Origin: Pedobacter sp. Bi126
Lineage (GTDB): Bacteria > Bacteroidota > Bacteroidia > Sphingobacteriales > Sphingobacteriaceae
Assembly: GCF_918698245.1 (NCBI RefSeq)
Contig: NZ_CAKKMS010000003.1
Coordinates: forward strand, 1-64,000
Direction: 5' to 3'
DNA: 64,000 nucleotides
Shown here piece by piece: positions 52,134 to 60,362 of this stretch. The notes beneath the pieces were generated by a model, which was given only the letters and a program-made list of their open reading frames with translations, was not told the DNA's origin and searched no databases. The stretch's first letter is position 1. Every line of letters starts with the position of its first letter. Both the position numbers and the translations under genes were made by a program.

Positions 52134-53774
52134 CTAAGCCATATATTTTCCAACGATAGGCATTCTTCTGCCCATACCAAATGCTTTTGGCGATACCCTT
52201 AAAATAGGTGGAGTTTGATAACGTTTAAATTCTGCAATGTTTACCATTTTGAGAATCCGCAGCACTAATGCCTCATCAAAACCTTGAGCGATAATGGCTT
52301 TAGAGCCCTGTTTCTTTTCGATATGCTGATATAATATTTTATCGAGAATTTCATATTCAGGTAACGAATCAGAATCTTTTTGATCGGGCCTCAGCTCTGC
52401 AGATGGTGGTTTAACAATGGTATTGACCGGGATAATTTCCCTTTCTTTATTAATGTGCTTTGCCAGCTCAAAGACCTGCATTTTATACACATCGCCAATT
52501 ACCCCAATAGCACCGCACATATCACCGTATAAAGTACCATAACCAACAGCACACTCGCTTTTGTTTGATGTATTCAATAAAATATAGCCAAACTTATTAC
52601 TCATGGCCATATTAATAATGCCGCGGATACGGGCCTGCACATTTTCTTCGGCAAGGTTGAAAGGCAGGCCTTTAAAAGCTGGTGCAAGTATATGATCGAA
52701 AGCTTCTGCAACTTCTTTAATTGGCACAATTTCGTGCATACAACCAATATTATTAGCCAAATCTAAAGCATCTTGAACAGAATGGTCGGAAGAGAATTTA
52801 GAAGGCATTAAAACGGCCATTACATTCTCTGGGCCTAACGCACGACAAGCCAAAGCGCAAACCACAGCGGAGTCGATCCCACCTGATAAGCCCAAAACGG
52901 CTTTACTGAAACCAGATTTACTGAAATAATCTTTTATACCTAAAATCAACGCGTCGTGAATCTGCTCAATATCGGTCAATCTTTCCGATTGGGGATATTT
53001 ATTACGCACATTTTCAACCTCTTCCAGATCAAAAACCTGAATATCCTCTTCAAAATACTTCATCTCTGCTTTCACGGCTCCATCAGCATCAAAAACCAAA
53101 GAACCGCCATCAAAAATAATTTCAGTCTGCGCACCAACCTGGTTTACATAAAACACAGGCAGGTTATACTTTTTTGCATTATCGCCTAATACTTTAATGC
53201 GTTCATCGTCATGGGTGTAAGAGAAAGGAGATGCCGCAATATTAATCATCACATCTGGCTGCTCCTTAATCAGCTCATCCATTGGATTAGAAACATATAG
53301 TGGATTATCGTTGATATTCCACAGATCTTCACAAATGGTTAAGGCAATTTTTTTTCCCTTAAAATCGATACAGTTAAATTGTGTGGCAGGTTCGAAATAA
53401 CGATATTCATCAAATACATCGTAAGTTGGTAAAAGTGCTTTTTTAACCACGGCTTTAACTTTCCCTTCTTCGATAAAATAGGCAGCATTAAACAGATCTT
53501 TTCCCTGTAATACTTCGTTTTTAATAGGTAGGCCCACAATACAGGCAATATCTGTACAATGTTTGGCTATTTCCTGAGCAGCAGTTTCACACAATACGAT
53601 AAACTCATCAAACTCCAAAAAATCTCTTGGCGGATAGCCACAGATAGCAAGCTCGGCAAAAACAACCAAATCTGCGCCTTTATCTTTCGCCAATTGAATA
53701 TTTTCAGTTATTTTTTTCGTGTTTGCCTCAAAGTTCCCGATATGGTAATTGAGTTGTGCTAGTGCTATTTTCAT
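52134..53774 (-). CDS. nadE: Glutamine-dependent NAD+ synthetase
   Basis: Converts deamido-NAD to NAD+ with ammonia from glutamine. The 546 residues contain an N-terminal nitrilase-type glutaminase with catalytic triad Glu41, Lys112 and Cys148 (LTICEDLW), and a C-terminal synthetase domain with the ATP-binding GLSGGIDSAVV P-loop. The last third shows the conserved NTSNKSECAVGYGTLYGDMC. The N-terminal MKIALAQLNYHIG is a standard start. In other Bacteroidota it often neighbours gldB, as here. Confidence 0.98.
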   Translation of the reverse strand: MKIALAQLNYHIGNFEANTKKITENIQLAKDKGADLVVFAELAICGYPPRDFLEFDEFIVLCETAAQEIAKHCTDIACIVGLPIKNEVLQGKDLFNAAYFIEEGKVKAVVKKALLPTYDVFDEYRYFEPATQFNCIDFKGKKIALTICEDLWNINDNPLYVSNPMDELIKEQPDVMINIAASPFSYTHDDERIKVLGDNAKKYNLPVFYVNQVGAQTEIIFDGGSLVFDADGAVKAEMKYFEEDIQVFDLEEVENVRNKYPQSERLTDIEQIHDALILGIKDYFSKSGFSKAVLGLSGGIDSAVVCALACRALGPENVMAVLMPSKFSSDHSVQDALDLANNIGCMHEIVPIKEVAEAFDHILAPAFKGLPFNLAEENVQARIRGIINMAMSNKFGYILLNTSNKSECAVGYGTLYGDMCGAIGVIGDVYKMQVFELAKHINKEREIIPVNTIVKPPSAELRPDQKDSDSLPEYEILDKILYQHIEKKQGSKAIIAQGFDEALVLRILKMVNIAEFKRYQTPPILRVSPKAFGMGRRMPIVGKYMA

Positions 53775-53822
53775 ATTAATGTATCAAGTAGTGAGTATCA
53801 GATATCAAGACAACTATCCAGA

Positions 53823-54497
53823 TTAAAAGAATACACCGAAATTAAGTGCCAAATAATGATTTCTAACATCTCTGGCTTTATCTGTTACAATATTAGTGAA
53901 ACCGTTATTAAAAGTTAAACCAGCTACGATGCTGGTATTGCCCGAAATGTCGAATTCGCCGCCGCCACCGATGATTAATCCAGCACGGTAAAGTTTAATG
54001 TTATCGGATACATTTAAATTATCGCCAACAACCGTTCCGCCTGTTACAGCATCTTGTTTAGCACTGATGTTGATTGAATTAGATAATCCAAACTGACCAT
54101 ACCAACGTTTTCCATCAGCCTTAACTGTTTTTAGTTTAATGGTTAAAGGCAAGTCTACATATTGTAATTTGTATTTTAAATCGTAAGCTTTCGGTGCAGT
54201 GCTGCTACTGGCGCTATAATAAGGGAGAACATTCGCCTCTGTACTTTTACCATTTATCGAAGTTATGGTTAGCGCAGTAGAAAAACTATAATTCGGCGCA
54301 AAATTAAAATCACCAATTAATCCATAAGAAAAGCCCAAAGCTATTCCGTCTGTTTTTCCTTGTTCAGGCTTAATCCAACCAAAAGTTGGCGTAGCGGTTA
54401 AACCTAACCTAAAACCGTAATTGGTTAAAGGAGAATTTTGCGCCCATGCGCCAATACTTAAAAGAGACAAAATTAAAATGGTCGATATTCTTTTCAT
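53823..54497 (-). CDS. Outer-membrane beta-barrel protein (porin-like)
   Basis: 224 residues from the ATG at 54495-54497, which starts a proper signal peptide (MKRISTILILSLLSIGAWAQ). A longer open frame begins 57 bases upstream but its extension is unlike a signal sequence and overlaps the gldB promoter. Alternating strands, AFGFSYGLIGDFNFAPNYSF-like segments and the final NHYLALNFGVFF are typical of the outer-membrane beta-barrel family. Function unknown. Confidence 0.83.
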   Translation of the reverse strand: MKRISTILILSLLSIGAWAQNSPLTNYGFRLGLTATPTFGWIKPEQGKTDGIALGFSYGLIGDFNFAPNYSFSTALTITSINGKSTEANVLPYYSASSSTAPKAYDLKYKLQYVDLPLTIKLKTVKADGKRWYGQFGLSNSINISAKQDAVTGGTVVGDNLNVSDNIKLYRAGLIIGGGGEFDISGNTSIVAGLTFNNGFTNIVTDKARDVRNHYLALNFGVFF

Positions 54498-54513
54498 GCT
54501 ATAGGTGTTTATA

Positions 54514-54521
54514 TATATTTG
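54514..54521 (+). promoter_or_regulatory. Candidate -7 promoter element of gldB
   Basis: TATATTTG matches TAnnTTTG. It lies 7 bases before the ATG at 54528, which implies a very short leader and rules out a start codon upstream of it. Confidence 0.4.
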
Positions 54522-54527
54522 TTGTAC

Positions 54528-55562
54528 ATGATGTATAACGTAAAACACTGGCAAATTTATCTAATTTTTCTTTTTGCCGTCACATTTATTTCCTGTAGGC
54601 AAAGCAACAGGCCCGATGTAAGCAATATACAGGTAAACATTAGAATCGAAAGATTTGATAACGAGCTATTTGACGGGAAAAACAAAAATGTTATTGAGGT
54701 AGATAAACAGCTTAGTTCAAAATATGGTGTGTTTTATGACGATTTTATCCACCGGATTCTGGACAGTAAATATTCCAACACCGAATCGTTGACCAACCTG
54801 TACCGCGACCAGGCTTATACCGATTTAAGCAAAGAAGTTGATAGTGTTTTTCCAAACTTAAAAGCGCACGAAGAAGGATTGACCGAAACTTTTAAATACA
54901 TTAAATACTATTACCCGAAAGCGAAGATTCCAAAATTTATTTCTTTTGCTTCAGGTTTCGCTTACCAAATGCCGGTAGGTGATAACTATTTGGGCATTGG
55001 CTTGGATATGTTTCTGGGCAAAGACAGCAAATTTTATAAGGCGATTGTGCAAAGTGTGCCCTTATACCTATCAAGAAGGTTTGCACCTGAATATATTGTG
55101 CCCCGTGTAGCCGAAACATACGCCCACGAAGAACTTTTTACAGAGCCTGATGACAATAGAACCCTCTTGTCTAAAATGATCTTCCAGGGAAAGATTTTAT
55201 ACTTCTTAGATCAGGTTTTACCTGAAAGCTTAAGCGATTCTACCAAAATCGGATATACTCAACAGCAGTTAGACTGGACACAAAATTTCGAAGGCGATAT
55301 TTGGGCATATTTTTTGGAGAACAATTACCTGTATGAAACCGACTATCAAAAAATTCAGGTGTTTTTATCTGAAGGACCTTTTACACCAGGTTTAGGTGAA
55401 AATAGAGATTCGGCACCAAAATTGGGCGTATGGATGGGTTGGCAAATTGTAAGAAAATATATGAAAGAACACCCAGATGTTACTTTACAACAATTAATGA
55501 CAGATAACGATGCACAGAAAATTTTAAATCAATCGAAGTATAAACCGAAACAACAGCGATAG
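54528..55562 (+). CDS. gldB: Gliding motility lipoprotein GldB
   Basis: GldB is an essential component of type IX secretion/gliding in Flavobacterium, where it sits in the envelope. I start at the paired ATG codons at 54528/54531 because a -7 motif just upstream makes the earlier TTG unlikely. The signal peptide ends with ISC (Cys about 23). The body has the family's helical/metal-like content, with SKYGVFYDDFIHRIL, YYYPKAKIPKFISFASGFAY and the late YIVPRVAETYAHEELF. Length about 344. No gldC is adjacent, although gldB-gldC pairs are common. Confidence 0.85.
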   Translation: MMYNVKHWQIYLIFLFAVTFISCRQSNRPDVSNIQVNIRIERFDNELFDGKNKNVIEVDKQLSSKYGVFYDDFIHRILDSKYSNTESLTNLYRDQAYTDLSKEVDSVFPNLKAHEEGLTETFKYIKYYYPKAKIPKFISFASGFAYQMPVGDNYLGIGLDMFLGKDSKFYKAIVQSVPLYLSRRFAPEYIVPRVAETYAHEELFTEPDDNRTLLSKMIFQGKILYFLDQVLPESLSDSTKIGYTQQQLDWTQNFEGDIWAYFLENNYLYETDYQKIQVFLSEGPFTPGLGENRDSAPKLGVWMGWQIVRKYMKEHPDVTLQQLMTDNDAQKILNQSKYKPKQQR

Positions 55563-55600
55563 TTTATCAGTTTGCAGTTTTTAGTTATCGGTTTACAGGC
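55561..55600. other. Word-like microrepeat
   Basis: CAGTTTGCAGTTTTTAGTT and CGGTTTACAGG, a short variant of the words at 45302 and 52070. Confidence 0.35.
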
Positions 55601-55670
55601 CGGAACAATACCACAATTAAGCAATAAAATCGATCAGTTGAACTTTAAAGTAATCATCTAAATTAAACCT

Positions 55671-56441
55671 ATGAAAGTTGGCATTGTATTATCAGGTGGA
55701 GGCATTAGGGGAATAGCACATTTAGGCGTTTTAAAAGCCTTTAGCAATTTGGGTATTACCTTCAGTCACATTAGCGGAACAAGTGCAGGAGCGATAGCCG
55801 GGGCCTTTTTTGCCGCAGGCATAGATCCGGAGGAAGGTTTGAATATTTTCCTTAAAACGAAACTCTGGCGCTTCGTTCGTCCGGCGGTGGGTTCTCTGGG
55901 TTTAATCAATATCGAAAACACTTCTCTGATTTTAAAGGAATATTTTCCGGAAGATTCCATTGAAAAGCTAAAAATACCCTTAACCATTGCTGCCGTAAAT
56001 TTTAGCGAAGGCCGATTGGTTTATTTTACAAAAGGACCGCTTATTAGGGCTATTCATGCCTCTAGCTGTATACCTGGTATTTTTAAACCCATTATGATTG
56101 ATGGCCAGATGTATGTGGATGGCGGCATTTTAAATAATTTCCCGGTCGAACCTTTAATGGATGACTGCGACTTCATTATAGGCTCGTCCTGTAACCACCT
56201 TAAACCAGTTGATAAAATTACCGGTATTACCAATTTGATGGGGCGTGCGGGTATCATGTCTATTAACCACGATATGGAAAGAAAGGCAAAATTCTGTAAC
56301 GTATTAATCGAACCAAAAGGTTTAGGGGCCATTAGCACATTCGATATGAAACGTGCAGAAGATATTTATTGGCTGGCACACGAAGAAGCCTTAATTACAA
56401 TTAAAAATAGCCCAACAATCTCTGAATTGATAACAAAATAG
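55671..56441 (+). CDS. Patatin-like phospholipase
   Basis: 256 residues. Oxyanion loop GGGIRGIAHLGVLKAF (9-24), nucleophile Ser38 in GTSAGA, and Asp of the dyad in YVDGGILNNFPV (about 155). It is soluble, with no signal peptide, so it acts in the cytoplasm or at its membrane. The likely substrate is a phospholipid or acyl ester. The short length (no transporter barrel) places it with the RssA/YchK-type lipases. Confidence 0.93.
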   Translation: MKVGIVLSGGGIRGIAHLGVLKAFSNLGITFSHISGTSAGAIAGAFFAAGIDPEEGLNIFLKTKLWRFVRPAVGSLGLINIENTSLILKEYFPEDSIEKLKIPLTIAAVNFSEGRLVYFTKGPLIRAIHASSCIPGIFKPIMIDGQMYVDGGILNNFPVEPLMDDCDFIIGSSCNHLKPVDKITGITNLMGRAGIMSINHDMERKAKFCNVLIEPKGLGAISTFDMKRAEDIYWLAHEEALITIKNSPTISELITK

Positions 56442-56757
56442 CAAGTGGCTTCACTTGTGTATTTCTTGATATATGTAATATTTAAACTACAATAAAATAG
56501 TTTATATTAAACAAATAAACTAGTGTAAAAAATACACATATGCAATAAAAATATTACAATTCTCTTGGTGTTGATATAATATTCCTTTACTTTAGGATTG
56601 TACTTTGCAAATGCAGAGGCAATTAACCTAAATGTCTATCTATGTTTTTCAACCTGATTATTCTTTTTCAAAGAAGAAGAATTCCTGTTTTTACGATCTT
56701 CTAACTTGATTTCTAAGTCAAATACAGATCATTAATTTTTACCTAAAAAACCTAAAC
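56442..56757. other. AT-rich intergenic stretch
   Basis: No gene or known motif. It has palindrome-like TA-rich words (TAATATTTAAACTACAATAAA) and an ATTCTT/AAGAAT inverted repeat around 56662-56684. It probably carries the M12A protease promoter. Its start resembles the AT-rich leader of the M57 gene. Confidence 0.35.
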
Positions 56758-57552
56758 ATGAAATTCTTAAAATTAAATAAAACCCTATTAACTGCCCTGG
56801 CGCTAACCACAGTATTATTCGCATGTAAAAAAGAAAAACCTACAGAGACGGCAGATTTACAAAAACCTGAATTATCAGCTGTTAATCCCCTTGGCGACAT
56901 CCAGATCTGTACAGAAAGATCATTGGATGGAACTACCCCAAGAGGCGCCGTTCTAAAGTCAACAAAATGGATTCCGGGAACTACGATTAAAGTAAGTTTA
57001 AACGGAAGCACATCGGCCATCAGAGCTAAAGTAATCCAATATGCGAAAGCGTGGGAACAATATGCCAACATCAAATTCAACTTTGTAACAAACGATAATA
57101 CAGCCAAAATCAGGGTAAGTTTTGTAAGCGGGGATGGATCTTGGTCGTACATTGGAAAATCAACGCCTAGCACCGGTGCAACCATGAACTATGGTTGGTT
57201 AACTGCAACTACCGCAGATTCTGAATATAGCCGCGTGGTCATCCACGAATTCGGCCATGCCTTAGGATTGATCCATGAACACCAACACCCATTAGTGGCT
57301 ATTCCTTGGGATAAACCTGCTGTTTATGCCTATTATGCTGCTGCACCAAATTACTGGAGCCAGGCAGATGTAGACAATAACTTATTTGCAAAATACAGTA
57401 CAACACAAACCAATTATAGCGCTTACGATAAATATTCGATCATGCACTATTCGGTTCCAAACGAATTAACCATTGGTGATTTCGAGGTGGGATGGAATAC
57501 CGTATTATCACCTACTGATAAGTCATTTATCGCTTCAGTATATCCATTTTAG
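56758..57552 (+). CDS. M12A (astacin-like) metalloprotease lipoprotein
   Basis: 264 residues. Signal peptide ends in LFAC (Cys 23), then KKEKPTETADL. The zinc motif HEFGHALGLIHEHQHP (163-178) is HExxHxxGxxHE, and the Met-turn is SIMHYS (227-232), with the Tyr that can serve as a fifth ligand. These place it in the astacin family M12A. There is no pro-segment typical of eukaryotic astacins. Substrate unknown. It is likely on the cell surface. A strong terminator follows. Confidence 0.92.
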   Translation: MKFLKLNKTLLTALALTTVLFACKKEKPTETADLQKPELSAVNPLGDIQICTERSLDGTTPRGAVLKSTKWIPGTTIKVSLNGSTSAIRAKVIQYAKAWEQYANIKFNFVTNDNTAKIRVSFVSGDGSWSYIGKSTPSTGATMNYGWLTATTADSEYSRVVIHEFGHALGLIHEHQHPLVAIPWDKPAVYAYYAAAPNYWSQADVDNNLFAKYSTTQTNYSAYDKYSIMHYSVPNELTIGDFEVGWNTVLSPTDKSFIASVYPF

Positions 57553-57564
57553 AAAATAAATTTT

Positions 57565-57600
57565 ACACATAGTGGTTTTAAGTAACCACTATGTGTATTT
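57565..57600 (+). terminator. Terminator of the M12A protease gene
   Basis: ACACATAGTGGTT and AACCACTATGTGT form perfect 13-base arms, followed by ATTTTG. The distal arm contains an ATG (57591) that begins a longer open frame. Confidence 0.88.
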
Positions 57601-57623
57601 TGCTGTACAAAATAAAAACAGAT

Positions 57624-58541
57624 ATGCTGATCGCTTTGCGGATTTCCTTTATCAAACCATTTTTAGCCTGCTTAACGTTCCTTTTAATCTGCCAAACCGC
57701 ATCTGCACAAAAAAATCCCTATAAATGGGAGGTAAAGCCTTATGCAGGCATTCAACAATCAAGATTTGACTGGTCTATTGCAGGTAATGCGGCCGGAACC
57801 AGTCCGAATGTATTATCAGAATTAATCTGGAAAAATCTTAAAGGGCCTGGTTTTGGCTTAGATATTAAATACAATATTACCGATCAGCTTAGCATTAAAG
57901 CCACTAACCAATACAGCAGCATAACCAAAGGCGACGCAGAAGATACCGATTATGCAGACGATAACCGGCAAAGTGCTTTTTATTTCGATCTGCTCAACGC
58001 CAATAAGGGTTATTTATACGATGCCGATTTACAGCTTATTTACCAACTGTTCAAATTTGGCGATTTTAACATCAATCCAATTGTTGGACTTTCATATCAT
58101 CAGCAAAAATTTCATTTGTTAGAAAGTGCAACTAATCCTGACAGCAAAGGCCTAAACTCTACCTATGTAGCAAGATATAAAGGATTCGATTTTGGAGCAG
58201 AACTTGTTCTAAAAATGCAGAAATTCAGTATAGGTGCTACAGTTTTAGGCGGTTTTTATACTTATTCGGCAAAAGCCAACTGGAATTTAATTCCTGATTT
58301 TGCAAAACCTGTAAGCTTTACACATAAGGCAAATTCTTTTTCGTTAAGTGGCGATATCAATCTGGCCATACCATTAAACAAAAGTTTACGGATAGAAGTT
58401 GACTATAAGATAAATAACATCAAAACTTACTCTGGTGTAGATAAAGCTTATTTTAATAGTAGACCAACAGAGGAAACTCAATTTAATGGTGCCAGTTTCA
58501 GAAAAAATGCAGTATTGCTGGGGCTAAATTTTAGCTTTTAA
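57624..58541 (+). CDS. Outer-membrane beta-barrel protein of unknown function
   Basis: 305 residues from the ATG at 57624. The signal peptide there is complete (MLIALRISFIKPFLACLTFL) and ends in QTASAQ. An ATG 33 bases upstream is part of the terminator hairpin of the previous gene. The mature protein has amphipathic strands, a conserved GFDFGAELVLKMQKFSIGA, and the final Phe (VLLGLNFSF). No family is recognised. It converges with comB, sharing four bases of their ends. Confidence 0.78.
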   Translation: MLIALRISFIKPFLACLTFLLICQTASAQKNPYKWEVKPYAGIQQSRFDWSIAGNAAGTSPNVLSELIWKNLKGPGFGLDIKYNITDQLSIKATNQYSSITKGDAEDTDYADDNRQSAFYFDLLNANKGYLYDADLQLIYQLFKFGDFNINPIVGLSYHQQKFHLLESATNPDSKGLNSTYVARYKGFDFGAELVLKMQKFSIGATVLGGFYTYSAKANWNLIPDFAKPVSFTHKANSFSLSGDINLAIPLNKSLRIEVDYKINNIKTYSGVDKAYFNSRPTEETQFNGASFRKNAVLLGLNFSF

Positions 58542-59272
58542 TTTTTTAAGGCAACCAAACGTTCGCCTTCCAGTACCGGAATTGCTTTGCAAAGATTTAA
58601 CTGCAAACAGAAAATAACATCTTCCTCTATATTCAACTGAGCCAAGCGATGGCTATGTGATGATTTGTGAAGGTATTTCCTCAGATCTGCTTTAGCTAAG
58701 GCATACAAATCTTCTGCAGCCACGCTAGAATCATCAAAATGTTCGAAATTTTGACGGAGATTATTTACCACAGCACCCGCAAAAAGAGTATCCTCTAAAT
58801 TGAACTGATCTTTCCAACCGGCGCAAAGCAAAAGCACATTCTTATCCTGACTTTTCAAATAACCGCAAAGTGAATCTAAGTTCAGGAAAGACCCAATTAC
58901 AACTTGATAGGCCCTTTTCTGAGCCAAATGCAGGGCCTTAGTTCCATTGGTAGTAGTTAAGACAACCGTTTTTCCGTTCACTTTTTCATGGGTATAAGAG
59001 AATGGCGAATTACCGAAATCGTAGCCTGCTACCACCTCTCCATTTCGTTCTGCCGCCAATAAAAATCCGTTATCGCGATAGTTTAAACAATCTTCTACCT
59101 GAGCTACAGGAATAATCGCTTCAGCACCATTATCTATCCCGTAGGTAATAGATGAGGTGGCTCTTAAAATATCGATGACCACCACAATGCTTTGTTCGAT
59201 ATCATATAAATCAATCAAGGCTGGTGTTAAACAAACTTCTATTTTTTTTGACATATTCGATATTTTATTCAT
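58538..59272 (-). CDS. comB: 2-phosphosulfolactate phosphatase
   Basis: ComB family enzyme that hydrolyses 2-phosphosulfolactate to sulfolactate, second step of coenzyme M biosynthesis in methanogens. Bacterial homologues are of unclear role. 244 residues with the family blocks IVVVIDILRATSSITYGIDN, LLAAERNGEVVAGYDFGNSP, VLTTTNGTKALH and VLLLCAGWKDQFNLEDTLFA. The start may be the first ATG, which overlaps the previous stop by eight bases, or an internal one six codons in (MSKKIEV). No comA or other sulfonate gene is in the window. Confidence 0.92.
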   Translation of the reverse strand: MNKISNMSKKIEVCLTPALIDLYDIEQSIVVVIDILRATSSITYGIDNGAEAIIPVAQVEDCLNYRDNGFLLAAERNGEVVAGYDFGNSPFSYTHEKVNGKTVVLTTTNGTKALHLAQKRAYQVVIGSFLNLDSLCGYLKSQDKNVLLLCAGWKDQFNLEDTLFAGAVVNNLRQNFEHFDDSSVAAEDLYALAKADLRKYLHKSSHSHRLAQLNIEEDVIFCLQLNLCKAIPVLEGERLVALKN

Positions 59273-60332
59273 TTATAATTTCTTTTACCTTTTCTTCTAA
59301 GAGTTTTTGATCAGGTAAATAAAGTTGATACTTAGATACGAAGATTTTATTGGATAGCCCACCGGTTGCATATTTAACCAAAAACTCATTTTTATCTGCA
59401 GCGATGATGATTCCTATGGGATCATTATCGCCTTCGGCATTTTCTTCCTCTTTGAAATAGTTTAGATAAAAATTCATTTGGCCAATATCCTGATGTTTTA
59501 CCTTTTTTGTTTTTAAATCAATCAATACAAAACACCTAAGTATACGATGATAAAATACGATATCGACAAACATATGCTCATTATCGACAGTTATTTTAAA
59601 CTGCCTCGCGACAAATGAAAAGCCCTTACCAAGCTCCAATAGAAATTTCTGGAGATTGTCAATAAGTTTTTTCTCTAGTCCCGATTCTTTAATGATACTG
59701 CTTGTAGGGATGTTTAAAAATTCAAAAACATATGGATCTTTGATTAAATCATCAGAGCTATTGATTACCTGACCTTTTTCAGCTAAAGTTAGTACGCCTT
59801 CTTTATCTTTGCTTAGCGCTAGTCTCTGAAATAGGGCTGAATCAATTTGGCGTTTCATTTCTCTAAAACTCCAATTTTCTTTTATAGCCTGTGCTTCATA
59901 AAAACTTCTAGCAAGGTGGTCAGAAATGGTTAAGAGTTCTGCATAATGGCTCCAGCTAAGAAAAACGCCAGACAGTGTTTGGCTTTTTGAGAATTCGCCA
60001 GACACTGTCTGGCGAATTAAATCTTCGTCTGCTAAGGGCTGAAATTTGGGATAATTTATATAAAACGAGCGCATAAGCTGCAAACTTGACCGGCTAAATC
60101 CTTTGCCAAATTTTAACTTCAAATCTGCAGAAAGTGTTACCAGCAATTCCTTACCATATCCGGCTCTCTTTTTGCCGTGTTGCTCAAAATCAACAATGTA
60201 TCTTCCAATTTTCCAATTGGCAATAATCAGCTCAACATTAATTGCTTTTATCGCATTCTGTTTTGCCGTTTGTAAAGTTGACCCAATGTGGTAAAGCAGC
60301 TCGCTATATTTATGTTCTTCCAGTTCCATCAC
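59265..60332 (-). CDS. DUF1016/YhcG family PD-(D/E)xK nuclease
   Basis: 355 residues. The N-terminal domain has helix-rich segments (about 20-110) and the family opening YSELLYHIGSTLQTAKQNAI. The C-terminal nuclease part carries ITVDNEHMFVDIVFYHRILR and FVLIDLKTKKVKHQDIG, the acidic and Lys residues of PD-(D/E)xK enzymes. Around 100-125 the protein has an unusual insert, RQTVSGEFSKSQTLSG, made by two DNA palindromes (see repeat entries). It overlaps comB by eight bases. The role of the family is uncertain. Confidence 0.9.
   Translation of the reverse strand: MMELEEHKYSELLYHIGSTLQTAKQNAIKAINVELIIANWKIGRYIVDFEQHGKKRAGYGKELLVTLSADLKLKFGKGFSRSSLQLMRSFYINYPKFQPLADEDLIRQTVSGEFSKSQTLSGVFLSWSHYAELLTISDHLARSFYEAQAIKENWSFREMKRQIDSALFQRLALSKDKEGVLTLAEKGQVINSSDDLIKDPYVFEFLNIPTSSIIKESGLEKKLIDNLQKFLLELGKGFSFVARQFKITVDNEHMFVDIVFYHRILRCFVLIDLKTKKVKHQDIGQMNFYLNYFKEEENAEGDNDPIGIIIAADKNEFLVKYATGGLSNKIFVSKYQLYLPDQKLLEEKVKEIINE
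59966..59983. repeat. Palindrome in DUF1016 coding sequence, copy 1
   Basis: CGCCAGACA and TGTTTGGC with a one-base centre. One mismatch compared with copy 2. Confidence 0.75.
59992..60018. repeat. Palindrome in DUF1016 coding sequence, copy 2
   Basis: AATTCGCCAGACA and TGTCTGGCGAATT form 13-base perfect arms around one central C. It encodes part of the RQTVSGEF segment in frame. Confidence 0.88.
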
Positions 60333-60362
60333 TTCAAAAATATGGCTGCCTTAGCTATAAAT

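Noticed and set aside
54498..54554. N-terminal extension of the outer-membrane protein gene to 54554
   Set aside because: It overlaps the gldB promoter, and the internal ATG gives a clean signal peptide.
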